A DNA stretch of 64,000 nt from Ceratothoa steindachneri (lineage: Eukaryota; Arthropoda; Malacostraca; Isopoda; Cymothoidae), in assembly GCA_963969495.1 (NCBI GenBank), contig OZ018317.1, positions 28,290,503 through 28,354,502 of the forward strand, written 5' to 3'. A model generated the notes under the pieces. That model was not told the DNA's origin. It ran no database searches and worked only from the letters and a program-made list of their open reading frames with translations. Of the stretch, positions 11,496 to 27,964 are shown piece after piece (within the stretch, counting starts at the first letter, position 1; every line of letters starts with the position of its first letter). The position numbers and the translations under genes were made by a program.

Positions 11496-12496
11496 TTTTT
11501 CTTCCTTCAATGGTAACTCTCTCTCTCTCTTTATCTTTCTCTCTTTCTATTCTCTTTTTCTTTTCTCTCCCTTTTTTCTCTCTCTCTCGCTCTCTTCTTT
11601 TTGTAGAGATAGGTACATAGATGCGTACTGAAAGTACACAATTAATTTTTCAATCCTAATGTAGATTATATCTACTTTTAAAATCATATTTTCATGCTTT
11701 TTTTGATGAGAAATTCACTCAAATATTAATTCCCTATTTTTTTAGTTAGATGAGATGTCGTTGCTCTTACTTGATCGAATTTTGAAAAAGATAAAATAGT
11801 CTCTCGATACAAAAAGTTGTTGGTTGAGGGCAGTTTCGAGAAAATATCTAGATTTCTAATGTGTTACGGAAGGCTAGTTTTAGTGGCACTTTTGCGTGTC
11901 AATCACACTCTGGAAAAACGTTCGAGGTTTAAGACTGAAGTTGATGTCAAATTGATCATAACTATTTGTAATCTCTAATTTCCCTATCCTTTAGAGGGAA
12001 CTTACCTCGACTGGTTTTCTATAAACTCTATCAATGTTATTGGGTGCGCTTGTACGAGGTGTGTCTAAAATATATGTGGTCAAAGGCGTAGGCGAAGATA
12101 CAAATTGCGTGGTTCTTATGTGTCCCTTTTTCAACATATTAAAATAAGAACTCTATTCATAAAATGAGTATTTACTGGGTTTGTCCTTTTTCTTTATGAC
12201 TTCTACAACTCCCTCTAATATGGTAAATGCCAACCTCTGGAGCAAATTCCCAGCGATTGCTTTTCAGTCCTTCCTTAACATCGCCTGGGTTTGCTACAGT
12301 TCGTTCACTTTTCTTTGGTCATTCGCATTTTGAACATCACTTCACAGGTTCCAAATTTAATTCAGGGGGGTTTACCGGCCAAGGCCCCATTATTACAATG
12401 CGATGGAGTTTGATCTGATTTATTACCACTTTTGCCTTCTGATAAGGTGCTCTATCATGTGAAAAGGCTCACGGAACATCATCAAACATTTAGGGA
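11496..12496. other. TC-rich tract (11517-11600), then no recognised gene
   Basis: A pyrimidine-rich run directly follows the LINE coding end and may belong to its 3' UTR. The remainder is AT-rich without recognisable features. Confidence 0.5.
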
Positions 12497-12835
12497 GTGG
12501 TAACAAAAGGTCCTCTCGAAGAAATTTTGATATCGTTCGTTGTTTATCATCAAAATATTCTTGGAGATTTGATAAAAGGGCCTCTCGAAGACTAGTTTGA
12601 AATTATTCGTTGTTCATCATCAAACTATTCTTTGAGCTTTGATAAAAGGTCTTCCCCAAGTCTAGTTTGAAATCAATCGTTGTCCATCATCAAACTATTT
12701 TTGGAGCTTTGATGAAAGGACCTCTCGAAGACTAGTTTGAAATCATTCGTTGTTCATCATTAAACTATTCTTGGGGCGTTGATGTGAGGTCCTCTCGAAG
12801 ACTAGTTTGAGACCGTTCTTTGTTCTTTCTGGTAT
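12497..12835. repeat. Minisatellite, 70-bp units, nearly 5 copies
   Basis: The block CCTCTCGAAG (variants allowed) recurs with starts near 12509, 12578, 12648, 12718 and 12788, a period of 69-70 bp. Each full unit contains TAGTTTGA followed about 20 nt later by TCAAACTA, an 8-bp inverted pair that would form a hairpin. Confidence 0.92.
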
Positions 12836-13719
12836 TTCGTTGAAGAAAGATAAAAGTAGCAATTGACTTTGATGGAAAGCAGCCTCACGTTTCTTCGCTA
12901 TTGACACCTTACAGGAGTAATGGTAGTATTCGCTTTTTCTTCTCCGGACAGTAGGTCTCCCAGAAGTCCTAAACAGTAAGAATGAGGTTTCCTTAGTAAA
13001 TTAATGACGACTGCAAAGATTCTTTGTAGATTAGCATTCTTTATAAAAAAAAATAATTATATCTAAATTTCCATCTCACTTTCATGGAGTTCTTTGCGAT
13101 CATTTCCGTGACAATGATAATTTTCATCTCAATTACATTATGGTAACCGAGTTTATGGTTGACCGATTAATTAAGTGTGAGGGTAGATTGTGTTTTGAAA
13201 ATAGTTTCAGTTATTACACCCAATGTAATATCAAAAGTGATATAGACTTATTTGGGTTGTTGATGCAATTATACAGGTACTACGTTAGCGCCGAAAAAAA
13301 AATACATAGGACGTATATAAATACGTCAAAACTGTTAGCAACATTTCAACGTCTGCTACCACGTACTCCTTCTTCAACTCAAAGTATCTTCCGTCCTTCT
13401 CAAAATAAGTCTTGAACTAATGTGCCCTGAAATGTTTCCTTTGGCCCGAATTTGTCTCCATTTTTCGAAAGAAACAAAGAAGTCATTGAAAGTCGCTTCG
13501 CCACACTTCCATTCCACAATACAACAACCTCTTCTCCCAGTGGCCTCCTCATTCTGTTCCAACGTTTTTTTCATTCTCACTCTTCCCTTCCACCATCTAT
13601 TCACTTCCTCATTTTCGTCCAAACGGGGAAAGAATTAGAGTATTTTCTTAATGCTTTTAGCCGCTACTCGTTGCCAAACATGCACACTTAAGAAAACACA
13701 CAAATGCTCATCTCTATTA
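12836..13719. other. No recognised gene
   Basis: AT-rich, with several short open frames near 13420-13690 in T/C-rich sequence. No domain recognised. Confidence 0.5.
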
Positions 13720-14670
13720 TGTGTTCAGCTTCAAGCATACGTATACATGCCGCAAATACCAAACAAATAGGTAATAAAACACACACATACGAACATGTAT
13801 ATATATGTAAATTAATACGACATACAGACTCCGTAAACAAACAGACAACACGTCAGTCATAATCGTTTATCAAACATAAATTCACACTTAGATCTATGCG
13901 AGGGAACATATATAAGCACAGCCACACATGTACACACATCTATATAGCCCCAAAATAAGACATTATGATAAATGTATAATCTAGCATCTACATTCACTCA
14001 CACAGAGGGACACACGCATAGAGGCTTAAGGATGACACATTTAGATAAAACACATTATGTATACAGACCAATCCTCAAAAATACAATGACATTTAAGAGG
14101 CAACCATCTCTCCTATCACAGAAAAGTACACATAGATGCATCAACGAAACAAGTTCTCATACAAACACAATCACACATACATCCACACCATTATAGCCTT
14201 AAAGATACGACACTGCCAAATCTCTCCAAAAGCAATCATCTCGACTCTCACGAGGAGATGAACATACTGTAGATGCATGGAAGAAATGCATTCACATAGA
14301 CTCACACTCACACACACAGATATAAAAATACACTAGGCCAAATTTCTCCCCAATGAGCCAACTTCATTCAGATAGCTATACATATCCTCCCCTTTAAGAA
14401 ACACACAAACACACAGCAACATACAATTCTCTCCCCAAAATCACCTCTGTAACATAGATACACATAAATGTCACCTTATCGATTAACTCACGTTTCCTTC
14501 ACTTTGGGTCCACATAGATACACATAACTCAAATCCGATCCATAAACACAAACCAACATGGTATTCTCCCCCCCCTAACAACCTCTGTTCACATAGATAC
14601 ACATACAGTTCGGCTCCTTGATCCCCTCAGCACCCTCTCTCCATATAAATACACATCCTCTCCTGACACA
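13720..14670. repeat. CA/ACAT-rich degenerate repeat region
   Basis: Strong CA bias on this strand, with a recurring CACATAGATACACATA-type motif near 14453, 14510, 14590 and 14641 (last copy diverged) at spacings of about 50-80 bp. This is an old, diverged minisatellite rather than coding DNA. Confidence 0.6.
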
Positions 14671-15840
14671 CACCGTTAATGATCCTAGTTCTTACGAATC
14701 CTCGGCCTTTAACTTCACGCAAGTAAACGCGGCCGGGAACGCAACGGAGCGAAGAAGAGCGACCGTATCTTCCCCGCATCTTCGCCCATGAATTCTAGCG
14801 ACGTCATCTTCACCTTCTTCGCCTCTGAGGAGAAACAAGGGAGTAAAATATCTGTAGTCCGTGAATGCGTTTTCATTACAGGAGAAGCTCCACTCCTGCG
14901 GGACCCATTAAGGGAATGCCCCACCTTCGTGGAGTGGAAATAAAAGAGGGAGAAATGGCGGTATCAGAGAAGGGGGGTAAATCGCTGGAGAGGTGTGGAT
15001 TGGAAGGAAAGAAAATGTATAGAAATGCATTAGAAAGGAGAATTGTTTTAGTTTGTGTGTTTAAGTGTATTATATGTATATTGTGTGTGTAATGCAAATA
15101 TATGAATGTAAGGATTGTACTTTCATGCATAATTACACATCATTCGATATATCAATGCGCATTTATGTGTATGTATTTATCATGTGTGGTTGTGCAATAA
15201 ATGTACGGAAATTCAGGACCTGTAAAAGGATATGGAAAAAAGGTCAACATACCTAAGTCGCGTGGTCTCAATTATTCTGACATATGACCTGACTATCTTC
15301 ACAACTTTAAACAAGTAGTGCAATCCAACCCATAGTTCGCTTTCTTTTAATAATTCCAGGAAAAACATTGGGGGGACCTTGACGATTATATCATTCGAAT
15401 GAGAATGTAAAACAACATAAGGGTTTCAAATTTCGTTAGAATCGGCCGAATAGTTACGATTGCCAAAAACTTCATTGAAATGTAAAGTAGTTACCATTCG
15501 ACCGACGACCTACGGACCGACATAGTAACTTATAAGAATCGCTTCCACGCCAATAAAAAAAAGCAACAACACTGTTTAAAAAAAAACTATAAAAAAAATC
15601 TCACATTTTTTTATTAGGATTAATATTTCTTGCCTGTAAAAGTCGTTGATCCGGATTATCGAGACCTCGAAATATCCTGTGAGCACAATACGTAACTGCG
15701 GCAATACGTTGATGCGCACCGATCACACTTTGTTTGAGAGCTGTTAAACATAAAGGATCAACAATATTTCCATACATTCCCACACTTGAATAAAGCTAGA
15801 ATGACATTTTTTTCCTTTTCTAAGAGGTTTAATTGGGTGT
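14671..15840. other. No recognised gene; possible retroelement tail near 15420-15560
   Basis: 14700-14990 is less AT-rich with short opposing open frames and no domain. Around 15425-15560 the string TTTCGTTAGAATCGGCCGAA followed by GACCGAC-type repeats and ATCGCTTCCACGCC resembles 3' tails I associate with interspersed retroelements. This is recognition by eye only. Confidence 0.35.
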
Positions 15841-16094
15841 TAATCTGAGGATTATGGATTAACTTGAGGATTGCCAATGAATCTGAGGACTTCGAATTAA
15901 TCTGAGGAATGTGTATTAATCTGAGGAATGCAGGTTAATCTGAGGATTGTAGATTAAGATGATGGCTGCGTATTACTCTGTGGATTGTGTGTTAATCTGA
16001 GGATTTTGTGTTATTCTGATGATTTAAGATTAATCTGAGGATTGTATGTTAATCTGAGGATTGTGGATTAATTTGGGGACTGTGCATAAATCTA
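15841..16094. repeat. Minisatellite, about 22-bp units, about 12 copies
   Basis: TTAATCTGAGGATTGT-like units repeat at 20-24 bp with point changes and small indels. Confidence 0.9.
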
Positions 16095-16599
16095 TGGCGT
16101 GTTTGTTGGTTAATCGTGGTGGTAAATTCTCGCGGCAGGAGAGAAGCGAACTCACAAAGAGTCCTTTCGCCTATCAAGAGTCCAATTTAATTAAAAGTAT
16201 GAAGCACCAATTGAATTTTGAATAATTTGACTTTAAATCTTTTATAACAAATGGGGTGGCCATGGGAGATCTATTGAAAGCTGTAGAGGTTAAAAAATTT
16301 AGGCAGGATCCTTAACATTGAGGGATCACTTTAACTTATTGCTTCCAGATCCAATGAGATGTAATATGTTAAAGTGATTTCAAATGAGAAACAATGTGTT
16401 GAATTGTTCGTTTTGGATTCATCTTCTAAGAACAGATACTGTTGGAAATTACAAAATTTCCTACCCTAGCATAGGTTAGGTTACAATTTATATGTTACTT
16501 TGATGTGAAATAGAAAGCAAAATGTTCATTCGTTGTTTTAGGCACCAATGTTTTAAAGAGACCCAAATGGGGCTAATAACACGACTGATCTGTCTTTTA

Positions 16600-16708
16600 A
16601 GAAGAAGACGAAGAAGAGGAGGAGGAAGAAGAAAGAGAAACAGAAGAAAGGAAGAAGAATAAAAAGGAGGGGAAGAATGAGAAGAAAAAGAAGAAGATGG
16701 AAGTGTGA
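16600..16708. repeat. GAA/GGA-rich purine tract
   Basis: Imperfect GAAGAA and GAGGAG run of about 110 bp, all purine on this strand apart from rare C/T. The DNA between 16095 and 16600 has no recognised feature. Confidence 0.85.
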
Positions 16709-16842
16709 GGATATAAGTTCGAAGGAGAATGGGGTAGGTGTGCTGGTAGCTAACTATCCTGAACGGACCTTCGTTTTACATTGAAAGCAAATATCCCTTA
16801 TGGGATCTCTACTGAGTCAAACTACCTTCATAAATTACACTA

Positions 16843-17475
16843 GTTGGACCTTTTGAAGAATAGCGATCCTAATTGACCCATGTGAACAACAAAGGTCCAA
16901 ATTTTGCCCATTTGAAGAATTGGTGTCTGAGTTTTGCCAATTTGAAGAATAGGGATGCTAAAATAGAAACTTGGAAGCGGAGGTCTAAGTAGTAAAATGT
17001 CGGGAAATAATTTTTGTGTTTTCTACGAAACGTAAATACTTGTAAATTGGCTTGTAAAAACTTCTGCATCGATTCATCGTTTTCTAAAATTTGAATCTTG
17101 TATTTATTTGGTGAGATTTTACATGCTTGTTGTGGACGCTTAATTTTCTATTTATAAGATTTTTAGGGGGTACGTTGCCATTCGTCGTAGCAAATAGTTA
17201 ATAGATACCTGACCACTTTTTTGAATTATTAGTAAAAAAGTTGCAGCGTCTATGGTTCTAATGGGTCAATTTGAAAAGAAATGGGTTAAAATGGGGCGTG
17301 AAGGGGCAAACTAACGTGATTTTCATATATGAAAATTAAGTTATGTTACTCACGCCCATTTTAAGCGGGTTATTTTCAAATTGATCCATGTGAACAATAA
17401 ACCCCCCAGTTCCTTCTACTTGAAAATTGTTGTCCCTTGGTCAATTTTGGCCGGGTAATCTTCAAAAGGTCCCAC
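16843..17475. mobile_element. Non-autonomous TIR element with internal palindrome (about 633 bp)
   Basis: The left end GTTGGACCTTTTGAAGA and the right end (reverse complement GTGGGACCTTTTGAAGA) match at 15 of 17 positions, giving terminal inverted repeats. Inside, 17263-17301 and 17350-17387 form a second imperfect inverted pair around AATGGG/CCCATT. Related blocks with CATGTGAACAA occur near both ends. No transposase frame is visible. I could not identify a target duplication, so the exact ends and superfamily are open. Confidence 0.6.
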
Positions 17476-17635
17476 GACTTCTTTTCCAGAATTAAAAAAA
17501 AAAGATCCCAACTAAAATTAAAGAAACAAAATTATCTGCGAGAATGAGTCATTTTCTGTGACAACAGAGGGATATGAGTAGATAAATTCTCATAAGCCTT
17601 AATAGACAATCCTCTACACAGTCATGTGTACTATT

Positions 17636-17885
17636 TGACTTCTTAGAGGAGGTTAGCCTCCATTTCATTTGACTCTGGTGTTGGTTTCATACTCCGGCGA
17701 GGAAGGAAGCTGACCTCCTACCTACGTTGCAGCTTACCTTCTGTATCTTCTTTCTTTTGTAAGATTTTTTATTTTATTTCGGTTTGATTTTCTTTACTTA
17801 CTGTTTGTATTGTTATGTTTGTTTTTTTTTAATTATGGCAACTTCTACCCTTGCTGACAGTCGCCAGATGGGAAAAAAAAGAGAA
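17636..17885 (+). mobile_element. SINE family 1, copy 2
   Basis: Contains GGAGGTTAGCCTCC, an ATTTGACTCTGGTGTTGGTT block, CTCCGGCGAGGAAGG, a T-rich segment, then TTATGGCAACTTC and GACAGTCGCCAGATGGG followed by a run of A. The order and sequence match the 3' two-thirds of the minus-strand SINE at 6967-7392. The 5' head is missing or diverged. Confidence 0.75.
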
Positions 17886-20800
17886 GAAAATCGGTCACGC
17901 TACATAAATTCCTCCAGGTATGAATAAAGAAATTCCTGCCCCCAATCTCGCATCATCTTTATGTAGGATTTATAAGCTTCGTCCAATTCGTGTGATTATC
18001 GCGCATTACGCACTTCTGTTTTGTTTAAACCAATAAAGGGCAATGGATCCCAAGTCAACAAAGAATAAGGGGGGAGAGGCACGACAGACTCGACTTCGTC
18101 TCTGGTTATGGTGTACTTCAGACTGAATAGACGAACTGAAAGGATGGTTAATGTACTTAAAATATCCTGGTCACAATTGGAGTCAGTTCATCCCGACTTG
18201 TTCAGGTCAGGTCAAGCGCTGAAGCCCTGGCCACTTGTGGAGAAGGGGGTCATAGGATCTTACTTTAATTATTATCAACCGTTTTTTATTCACAAACTGT
18301 GGTTAGCACTCATCAATGCCACATATTAAGTATCGCGCTCGCGGGAACAAAACTTTCTTATCCCCCACTTCCCAGGCTAGCGGTCCCCTATCAGGGTTTA
18401 GTGGCACTTTATGACGACGCCGTCAGACGATGGTATTGGTACTTTTCTCTTCCCATATACCTAAACTAATGCCTAAAAAAGTTAAATAGCATTTAGAAAT
18501 ATTATATATTTTCATAACAAGCTTTAGTCCATTTAAGGTTATATTTTTTATTGTTAAGGTTTCGCATTTCGTTGTAATTTAAGTTCAAATTTGCCTTAAT
18601 ATATTTCAGATGGCGTTGTTCATCTGGTGCTCAAAACTACCGAATGCTAACCACCCAAATCAACGTCTCCTAATTATTTCCTTGGCGTTTGAAAGATTCT
18701 CAGATGTCTGTAACAAGATTGGTGTAAGCCTTCTCCCACCTATCCCTTGACTCTAAGGGCAACGAGCCTACTAACAAAGTCTATGTTGTGATGCACAAAA
18801 GCCCAACATGTTCTTATAAAGAGAGATTTAAAAGAACATGAAGGATCAATACGAGGCGGAAAAGCTGAGTATCGTTGTACCAAGTGTGAGTGAGACCAAT
18901 CCGAACATTTCGGATATGAAGGGAAAGCAGCATAAATATGAATTTAGGAACCTAAGTAGTTCATGTTTCAAACACTTTAATATATCATTCAGGACAACCG
19001 TTTAACCACTTTTGTTTGTTTAGACGCCGACTACAAAATGTACCACATATGGTACATCGGAAGTTAGCAACAATTGGTGTATCGTGAGATTCGCCCCTGT
19101 GATAAAACTATTAATGGTGAATGTCTCGGTCTTTGGTACTCGAGAAATTTACCCCTTTAGAGTAATATAAAAGTAAATATGATGGAAACTTTGTATTCAT
19201 TAATATCATGTCTGCATGGGTGTACTGTATACTTCTTCCCCCTAAAATTAGCCTTACCTAAGCCTTTAATCGCAGGTGGAAACATACAGAAGTTTGGGGT
19301 CAATAAAAGACTGCGTATAAGATCGCCAATTCCAATAAAAAATACCCAAATCTTATGTCTGATCCTATATCTTCTCTTATTAGGGAATCTTTGATACGAG
19401 AAAAATAATCTTTTAAATGAGAAGATTAAAAATTAGTTAGAGAAATAATTAAAAGAATTACTTTTAGTAGTTTCCTCTAGTGAATTAGGTTCTTAGTGCT
19501 CAGAAGTTTATTATAGGCTCCAGAGATAGCCAAGCAAAATTCAAAATCCTGTAAACATAATTATAGGCTTTCGGAGCCTTGCCAAATTTAATTTAATCCA
19601 ATTAATCTCTCACATATTTAGCTGCTAAAGGAAATTGCCTATCCAAATTTAGTTTTTTAAACCAGGATAAATAAATTAATTAAAGCATTGATTGTAAGAC
19701 CAGAATTAATTTCGAAACAAATAGTTTATGTTCGAGTACCCGATTCAGACATGGATACTACATAACTGTTAAACCACCTTGAAATTAACTAAAAAACCAC
19801 AGCTTTAACAACTATATATACCATGCAAATTTTCTCCGATTTTACAATAGACATTTATTATTATAAAATTTTATCCTTATGAGGATCTCTTTTTTTTTAT
19901 CTCCCACACATTTGTTCATATTCTACCTTTTGAGGCATTCGTTCACACACACACACACATACATACAGTGCGAAAAATAAGAAATACCTAAGTAATATGC
20001 CTTTTGGCTAAGTGCAAAATGGAGATGAACTTAAAAGATAAATAAGTGTTGAATCTGAGCGATAGAAAATGGGTGAATATTCAGGATGGTTAATGGAGTT
20101 CGCTGGTGGCATTGTATCAATCACTTGATGGGTCACCACTCCTCTCAGATCATTTTTATCCGAGAGGGTAATTAAATGACCGTTTTCACTTCAACACTAT
20201 GACACACCATTTTTAATGTTGAAGCGCAGGATAGACGTGGAGACAAGATAATAGTAGAGAGAGAGGGAAGGGTGTGATAGAGAGTTAAAGAGATAGAGCG
20301 CGTGTGAGAGAGTCAGAGAGAGTGAAACTGCTGAGGAAGTGACAGAATTTCATTTATCGTTCGAGGGGATTTACATACACATATTTTAGGTTTATTAGCA
20401 TTTTTCTTACACACATTCACGCACATACCCTTGTAAACCTAGATATTTTTCTCCTTCGGTCTTGTGTTTATTTGTGTTTTTGAAAATAATTTATTTAATA
20501 AAGATAATTATTAATTGGTAAATTGTGATTTTCAGAAATTTGTCCTCCAAGAATGACTCGTTCCTATTCCTCACTTGCCTTCATCATCACGGACCAAGGA
20601 CTCCAGGAACCCACGGACACAAAAGTGTTTGCTCCTCTTTTCCCGTGTACGTAATTATTAACTAAAGCACTTACACACTTAAGTAAACGGGGTCTTACAT
20701 TAATACATATTAGTTAGAATTATTATCATTATTATTATATTTTGGTCAGGATGATATGGCTTTTTATATCCTTTCCTTTGGTGAGGTGGCTTTCTCTATC

Positions 20801-21160
20801 CAACACGTAAACATACACGCCACTCCCCGACCCGTCCAGCCTGCTCCATCCCCTTGGCCTGGTGGCTGCGGCACCGCTCGCAGCGAGGAGTCCCACCATA
20901 ACAGTTTCATTTGTCACTTCTAACTTACTGCCCCGCTTCCTCTCGGCTCCCGATATCGCTGGACCACCGGTTAGGAATTCACACACCGCGGTCCCATTAT
21001 GGGGAATTTCGAACCCCAGGGATTAGGGCGAAGGGGTCTTCTCCGGCCATTAGAGGCAAGACGAAGAAGCCGAACGACATTCGGGTGAATATTTTTACCG
21101 CCCCCCCCAAAAAAAAATTGTTATCGGTAGATGAAACTGCACACTAATAATAATAATCAT
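17886..21160. other. No recognised gene
   Basis: About 3.3 kb of AT-rich DNA. Visible items: a CATGTTCTT/AAGAACATG hairpin near 18807-18841; an imperfect tandem pair with ATTATAGGCT near 19511 and 19559; a short (AC)n near 19946-19962; GA-rich sequence at 20255-20330; and a GC-richer segment 20810-21060 with a B-box-like GGGTTCGAAATTCCCC on the minus strand near 21000-21020, but no A box I can place. Confidence 0.45.
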
Positions 21161-21161
21161 T

Positions 21162-21162
21162 A

Positions 21163-21249
<87 letters not shown>
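21162..21249. repeat. (TA)n array, about 88 bp
   Basis: Pure TA run preceded by a few AAT units. Confidence 0.97.
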
Positions 21250-21253
<4 letters not shown>

Positions 21254-21493
21254 CAGCCTCAACTAGAATTTAGACCCGAGAACTCCCTGTCATATTGCAA
21301 GCGCATGAGCAGCACATGTCTGTTGAATATAATAACCCTGTTTGAGAGTAAGTGGCCCATTCCATATTCCATCCTGTTTTTAAGGATCCAAAAGGACCCC
21401 CCACTTGGACGGATATCATAAAGTGACCTCGTCGTTTCCTCTCATTTTTTACTTCCGGACAAAAAGGAGAGAATTTACATTTACCCAATCATA

Positions 21494-21624
<131 letters not shown>

Positions 21625-21708
21625 GTAGAAATTGGAACATCCTTCGGAAACCTCGATTTTATTATGTAGGTTAAAGCCAGAACGAGTATTCGTTACATAT
21701 ATAATTTG

Positions 21709-21742
21709 AAACGTTTCGAACATTAGCTGTGTTCATCTTCAG
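21709..21742 (-). ncRNA. Hammerhead-like motif, left arm of IR D (degenerate)
   Basis: On the minus strand CTGAAGA is followed by a GAACA...TGTTC stem and then GAAACGTT. The core boxes and stem II fit a hammerhead, but stem I pairing is weak (two pairs at best), so activity is doubtful. Confidence 0.4.
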
Positions 21743-21947
21743 CCTATAATGAAGTAAAACAATATGGGAGCAAGCAAGCTTAGTATACATAAAGAGATAT
21801 ATGTATTAATGACTGACAATAAGTTGAATTTGACCGAAGTGTCGCATTATTTTCTCTCAAATTCAACTTATTGTCAGTCATTAATACATATATCTCTTTA
21901 TGTATACTAAGTTTGCTTGCTCCCATATTGTTTTACTCCATTATAGG

Positions 21948-21982
21948 CTGAAAATGAACATAGCTAATGTTCGAAACGTTTC
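21948..21982 (+). ncRNA. Hammerhead-like motif, right arm of IR D (degenerate)
   Basis: CTGAAAA replaces the CTGANGA box (G8 changed to A), followed by GAACA...TGTTC and GAAACGTT. Loss of G8 predicts an inactive ribozyme. Confidence 0.4.
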
Positions 21983-22021
21983 AAATTATATATGTTACGA
22001 ATACTCGTTCTGGCTTTAACC

Positions 22022-22024
<3 letters not shown>

Positions 22025-22076
<52 letters not shown>
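22025..22076. repeat. (TA)n array shared by inverted repeats D and G
   Basis: About 52 bp of TA with the right arm of IR D on its left and the left arm of IR G starting 3 bp to its right. Confidence 0.95.
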
Positions 22077-22078
<2 letters not shown>

Positions 22079-22257
22079 GGAATTATTTGCAATTGCTTAA
22101 TCACAATTAAGCGGTAAAAAAGGCAATGTTGCAGCTAACTAAGCTCTTCATCAAGCCGTTGGAAGGCGCTCTTTCGAAGGGTTGATGAAGAGCTTAGTTA
22201 GCTACAACATTGCCTTTTTAACCACATAATTGTGATTGCGCAATTGAAAAAATTCTC
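22079..22257. repeat. Inverted repeat G: about 76-bp arms, 27-bp spacer
   Basis: Arms 22079-22154 and 22182-22257 pair imperfectly, including AGCTAACTAAGCTCTTCATC and its complement. A diverged single copy of the right arm lies at 22420-22470 (ACAACGTTGCC in place of ACAACATTGCC) and runs straight into another (TA)n. Confidence 0.88.
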
Positions 22258-22464
22258 AATTTATAAGACCGAGCTGGAATGGATAGAAGTAAATTTTCCA
22301 TTCTCTTCGAAAGCAGCGATAACAATTAAAATAGCTGATTGATAGGCAAATTTTTGTTTCTCTTAGAATGGCTGTCTTATGCGTTATCTTCTCGTAACTG
22401 TGAGAAGAGCTCCTTCTAGGGGCTTGTTGAACATCTTAATTAATTACAACGTTGCCTTCTTAAT

Positions 22465-22468
<4 letters not shown>

Positions 22469-22529
<61 letters not shown>
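22469..22529. repeat. (TA)n array, about 61 bp
   Basis: Starts immediately after the diverged copy of the IR G arm. Confidence 0.96.
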
Positions 22530-25589
<3,060 letters not shown>

Positions 25590-25845
25590 GACACCCTCGG
25601 CATATTGAAGGGACCTGATGTACTCTCAAGGTGGCTTCCGATTATTTACAGATCTTTGGCTCGGGTTTTGACAAGGTCACTAAGAAAGCGAATCTAATGC
25701 TAGGATACATCGCACGGAATTTCTCTTTATAAGTCTGAAGATATAATTTTACCCCTATATAAATCATTAGTTCGACCGCATCTAGAGTACGCGATTCAAT
25801 TCTGGTCTCCGAACCTAGGCAAAAATGTAGAAATATTAGAATGAG
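25590..25845 (+). pseudogene. CR1/L2-like reverse transcriptase fragment
   Basis: Across one frameshift the sequence encodes a KANLMLGYIARNFSL-like block followed by SEDIILPLYKSLVRPHLEYA and QFWSPNLGKNVE. This is the thumb-proximal region after the catalytic domain in CR1/L2-type LINEs. It is cut on both sides (the right side stops just before the (TA)n at 25862), so only about 85 codons remain. It is a different copy from the element at 6620-11495. Confidence 0.78.
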
Positions 25846-25858
25846 TGTAACCCAGGGC

Positions 25859-25861
<3 letters not shown>

Positions 25862-25930
<69 letters not shown>
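25862..25930. repeat. (TA)n array, about 69 bp
   Basis: Runs directly into the left arm of inverted repeat E. Confidence 0.97.
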
Positions 25931-25933
<3 letters not shown>

Positions 25934-26055
25934 GAATTAAACCACATTCTCCGAAGACAATTTAATTCAGAACAGTTTCGGTTGAAAAAGGGTGTGAGAT
26001 ACACCGAAACTGTTCTAAATTAAATTGTCTTCGGAGAATGTGGTTTAATTCCTCA
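25930..26055. repeat. Inverted repeat E: 53-bp arms (1 mismatch), 20-bp spacer
   Basis: Arms 25930-25982 and 26003-26055 differ at one position. The spacer, TGAAAAAGGGTGTGAGATAC, belongs to the right-arm unit and completes a hammerhead-like motif. A single copy of the same unit lies at 38934-39008, again joined to (TA)n. Confidence 0.93.
25982..26014 (+). ncRNA. Hammerhead-like motif of unit E (degenerate)
   Basis: TTGAAAA (decayed CTGANGA box) is followed by stem GGTGT...ACACC and GAAACTGTTC. The conserved stem and GAAAC box suggest descent from a hammerhead. The mutated first box argues against activity. Confidence 0.35.
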
Positions 26056-26083
26056 TCTTTTCTTGCGATATTGCATTAATTTT

Positions 26084-26087
<4 letters not shown>

Positions 26088-26145
<58 letters not shown>
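26088..26145. repeat. (TA)n array, about 57 bp
   Basis: Lies between IR E and the Tc1 element. Confidence 0.97.
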
Positions 26146-27546
<1,401 letters not shown>

Positions 27547-27651
27547 TAGGGAAGCAGCGTCAAGTGCTGAAAGCTCACACGATCATCTCGCCATAAAGGA
27601 GAGTGAATATAAATTTTTCTGAAGTGGTTATCGTCTTGCAATAACTCATCA

Positions 27652-27889
<238 letters not shown>

Positions 27890-27964
27890 ATAAAGAGAAA
27901 CATAATGGAAGTTTTACACACATGCTTACGTGTGCGTGTGTGCGTGGTGCAAGTATGTATAGAG

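Larger units (their letters stand above)
21663..22027. repeat. Long inverted repeat D: 171-bp arms, 23-bp spacer
   Basis: Arms 21663-21833 and 21857-22027 are near-perfect reverse complements, with only a few substitutions such as AGCTTAG versus AGTTTGC. The spacer contains GTGTCGCATTATT. The right arm runs directly into (TA)n and the left arm starts about 40 bp after one. Each arm contains a hammerhead-like motif (CTGAARA ... GTTCGAAACGTT) pointing outward. The near identity of arms implies a recent origin or ongoing arm conversion. Confidence 0.92.

Noticed and set aside
13720..14670. Possible exon cluster with several short open frames
   Set aside because: The frames are Thr/His-rich products of CA-rich DNA with recurring CACATAGATACACATA phrases.
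25930..26055. Rho-independent-type terminator or microRNA precursor
   Set aside because: The context is eukaryotic. The 53-bp perfect arms and TA flanks fit an inverted element pair better, although hairpin RNA processing cannot be excluded.
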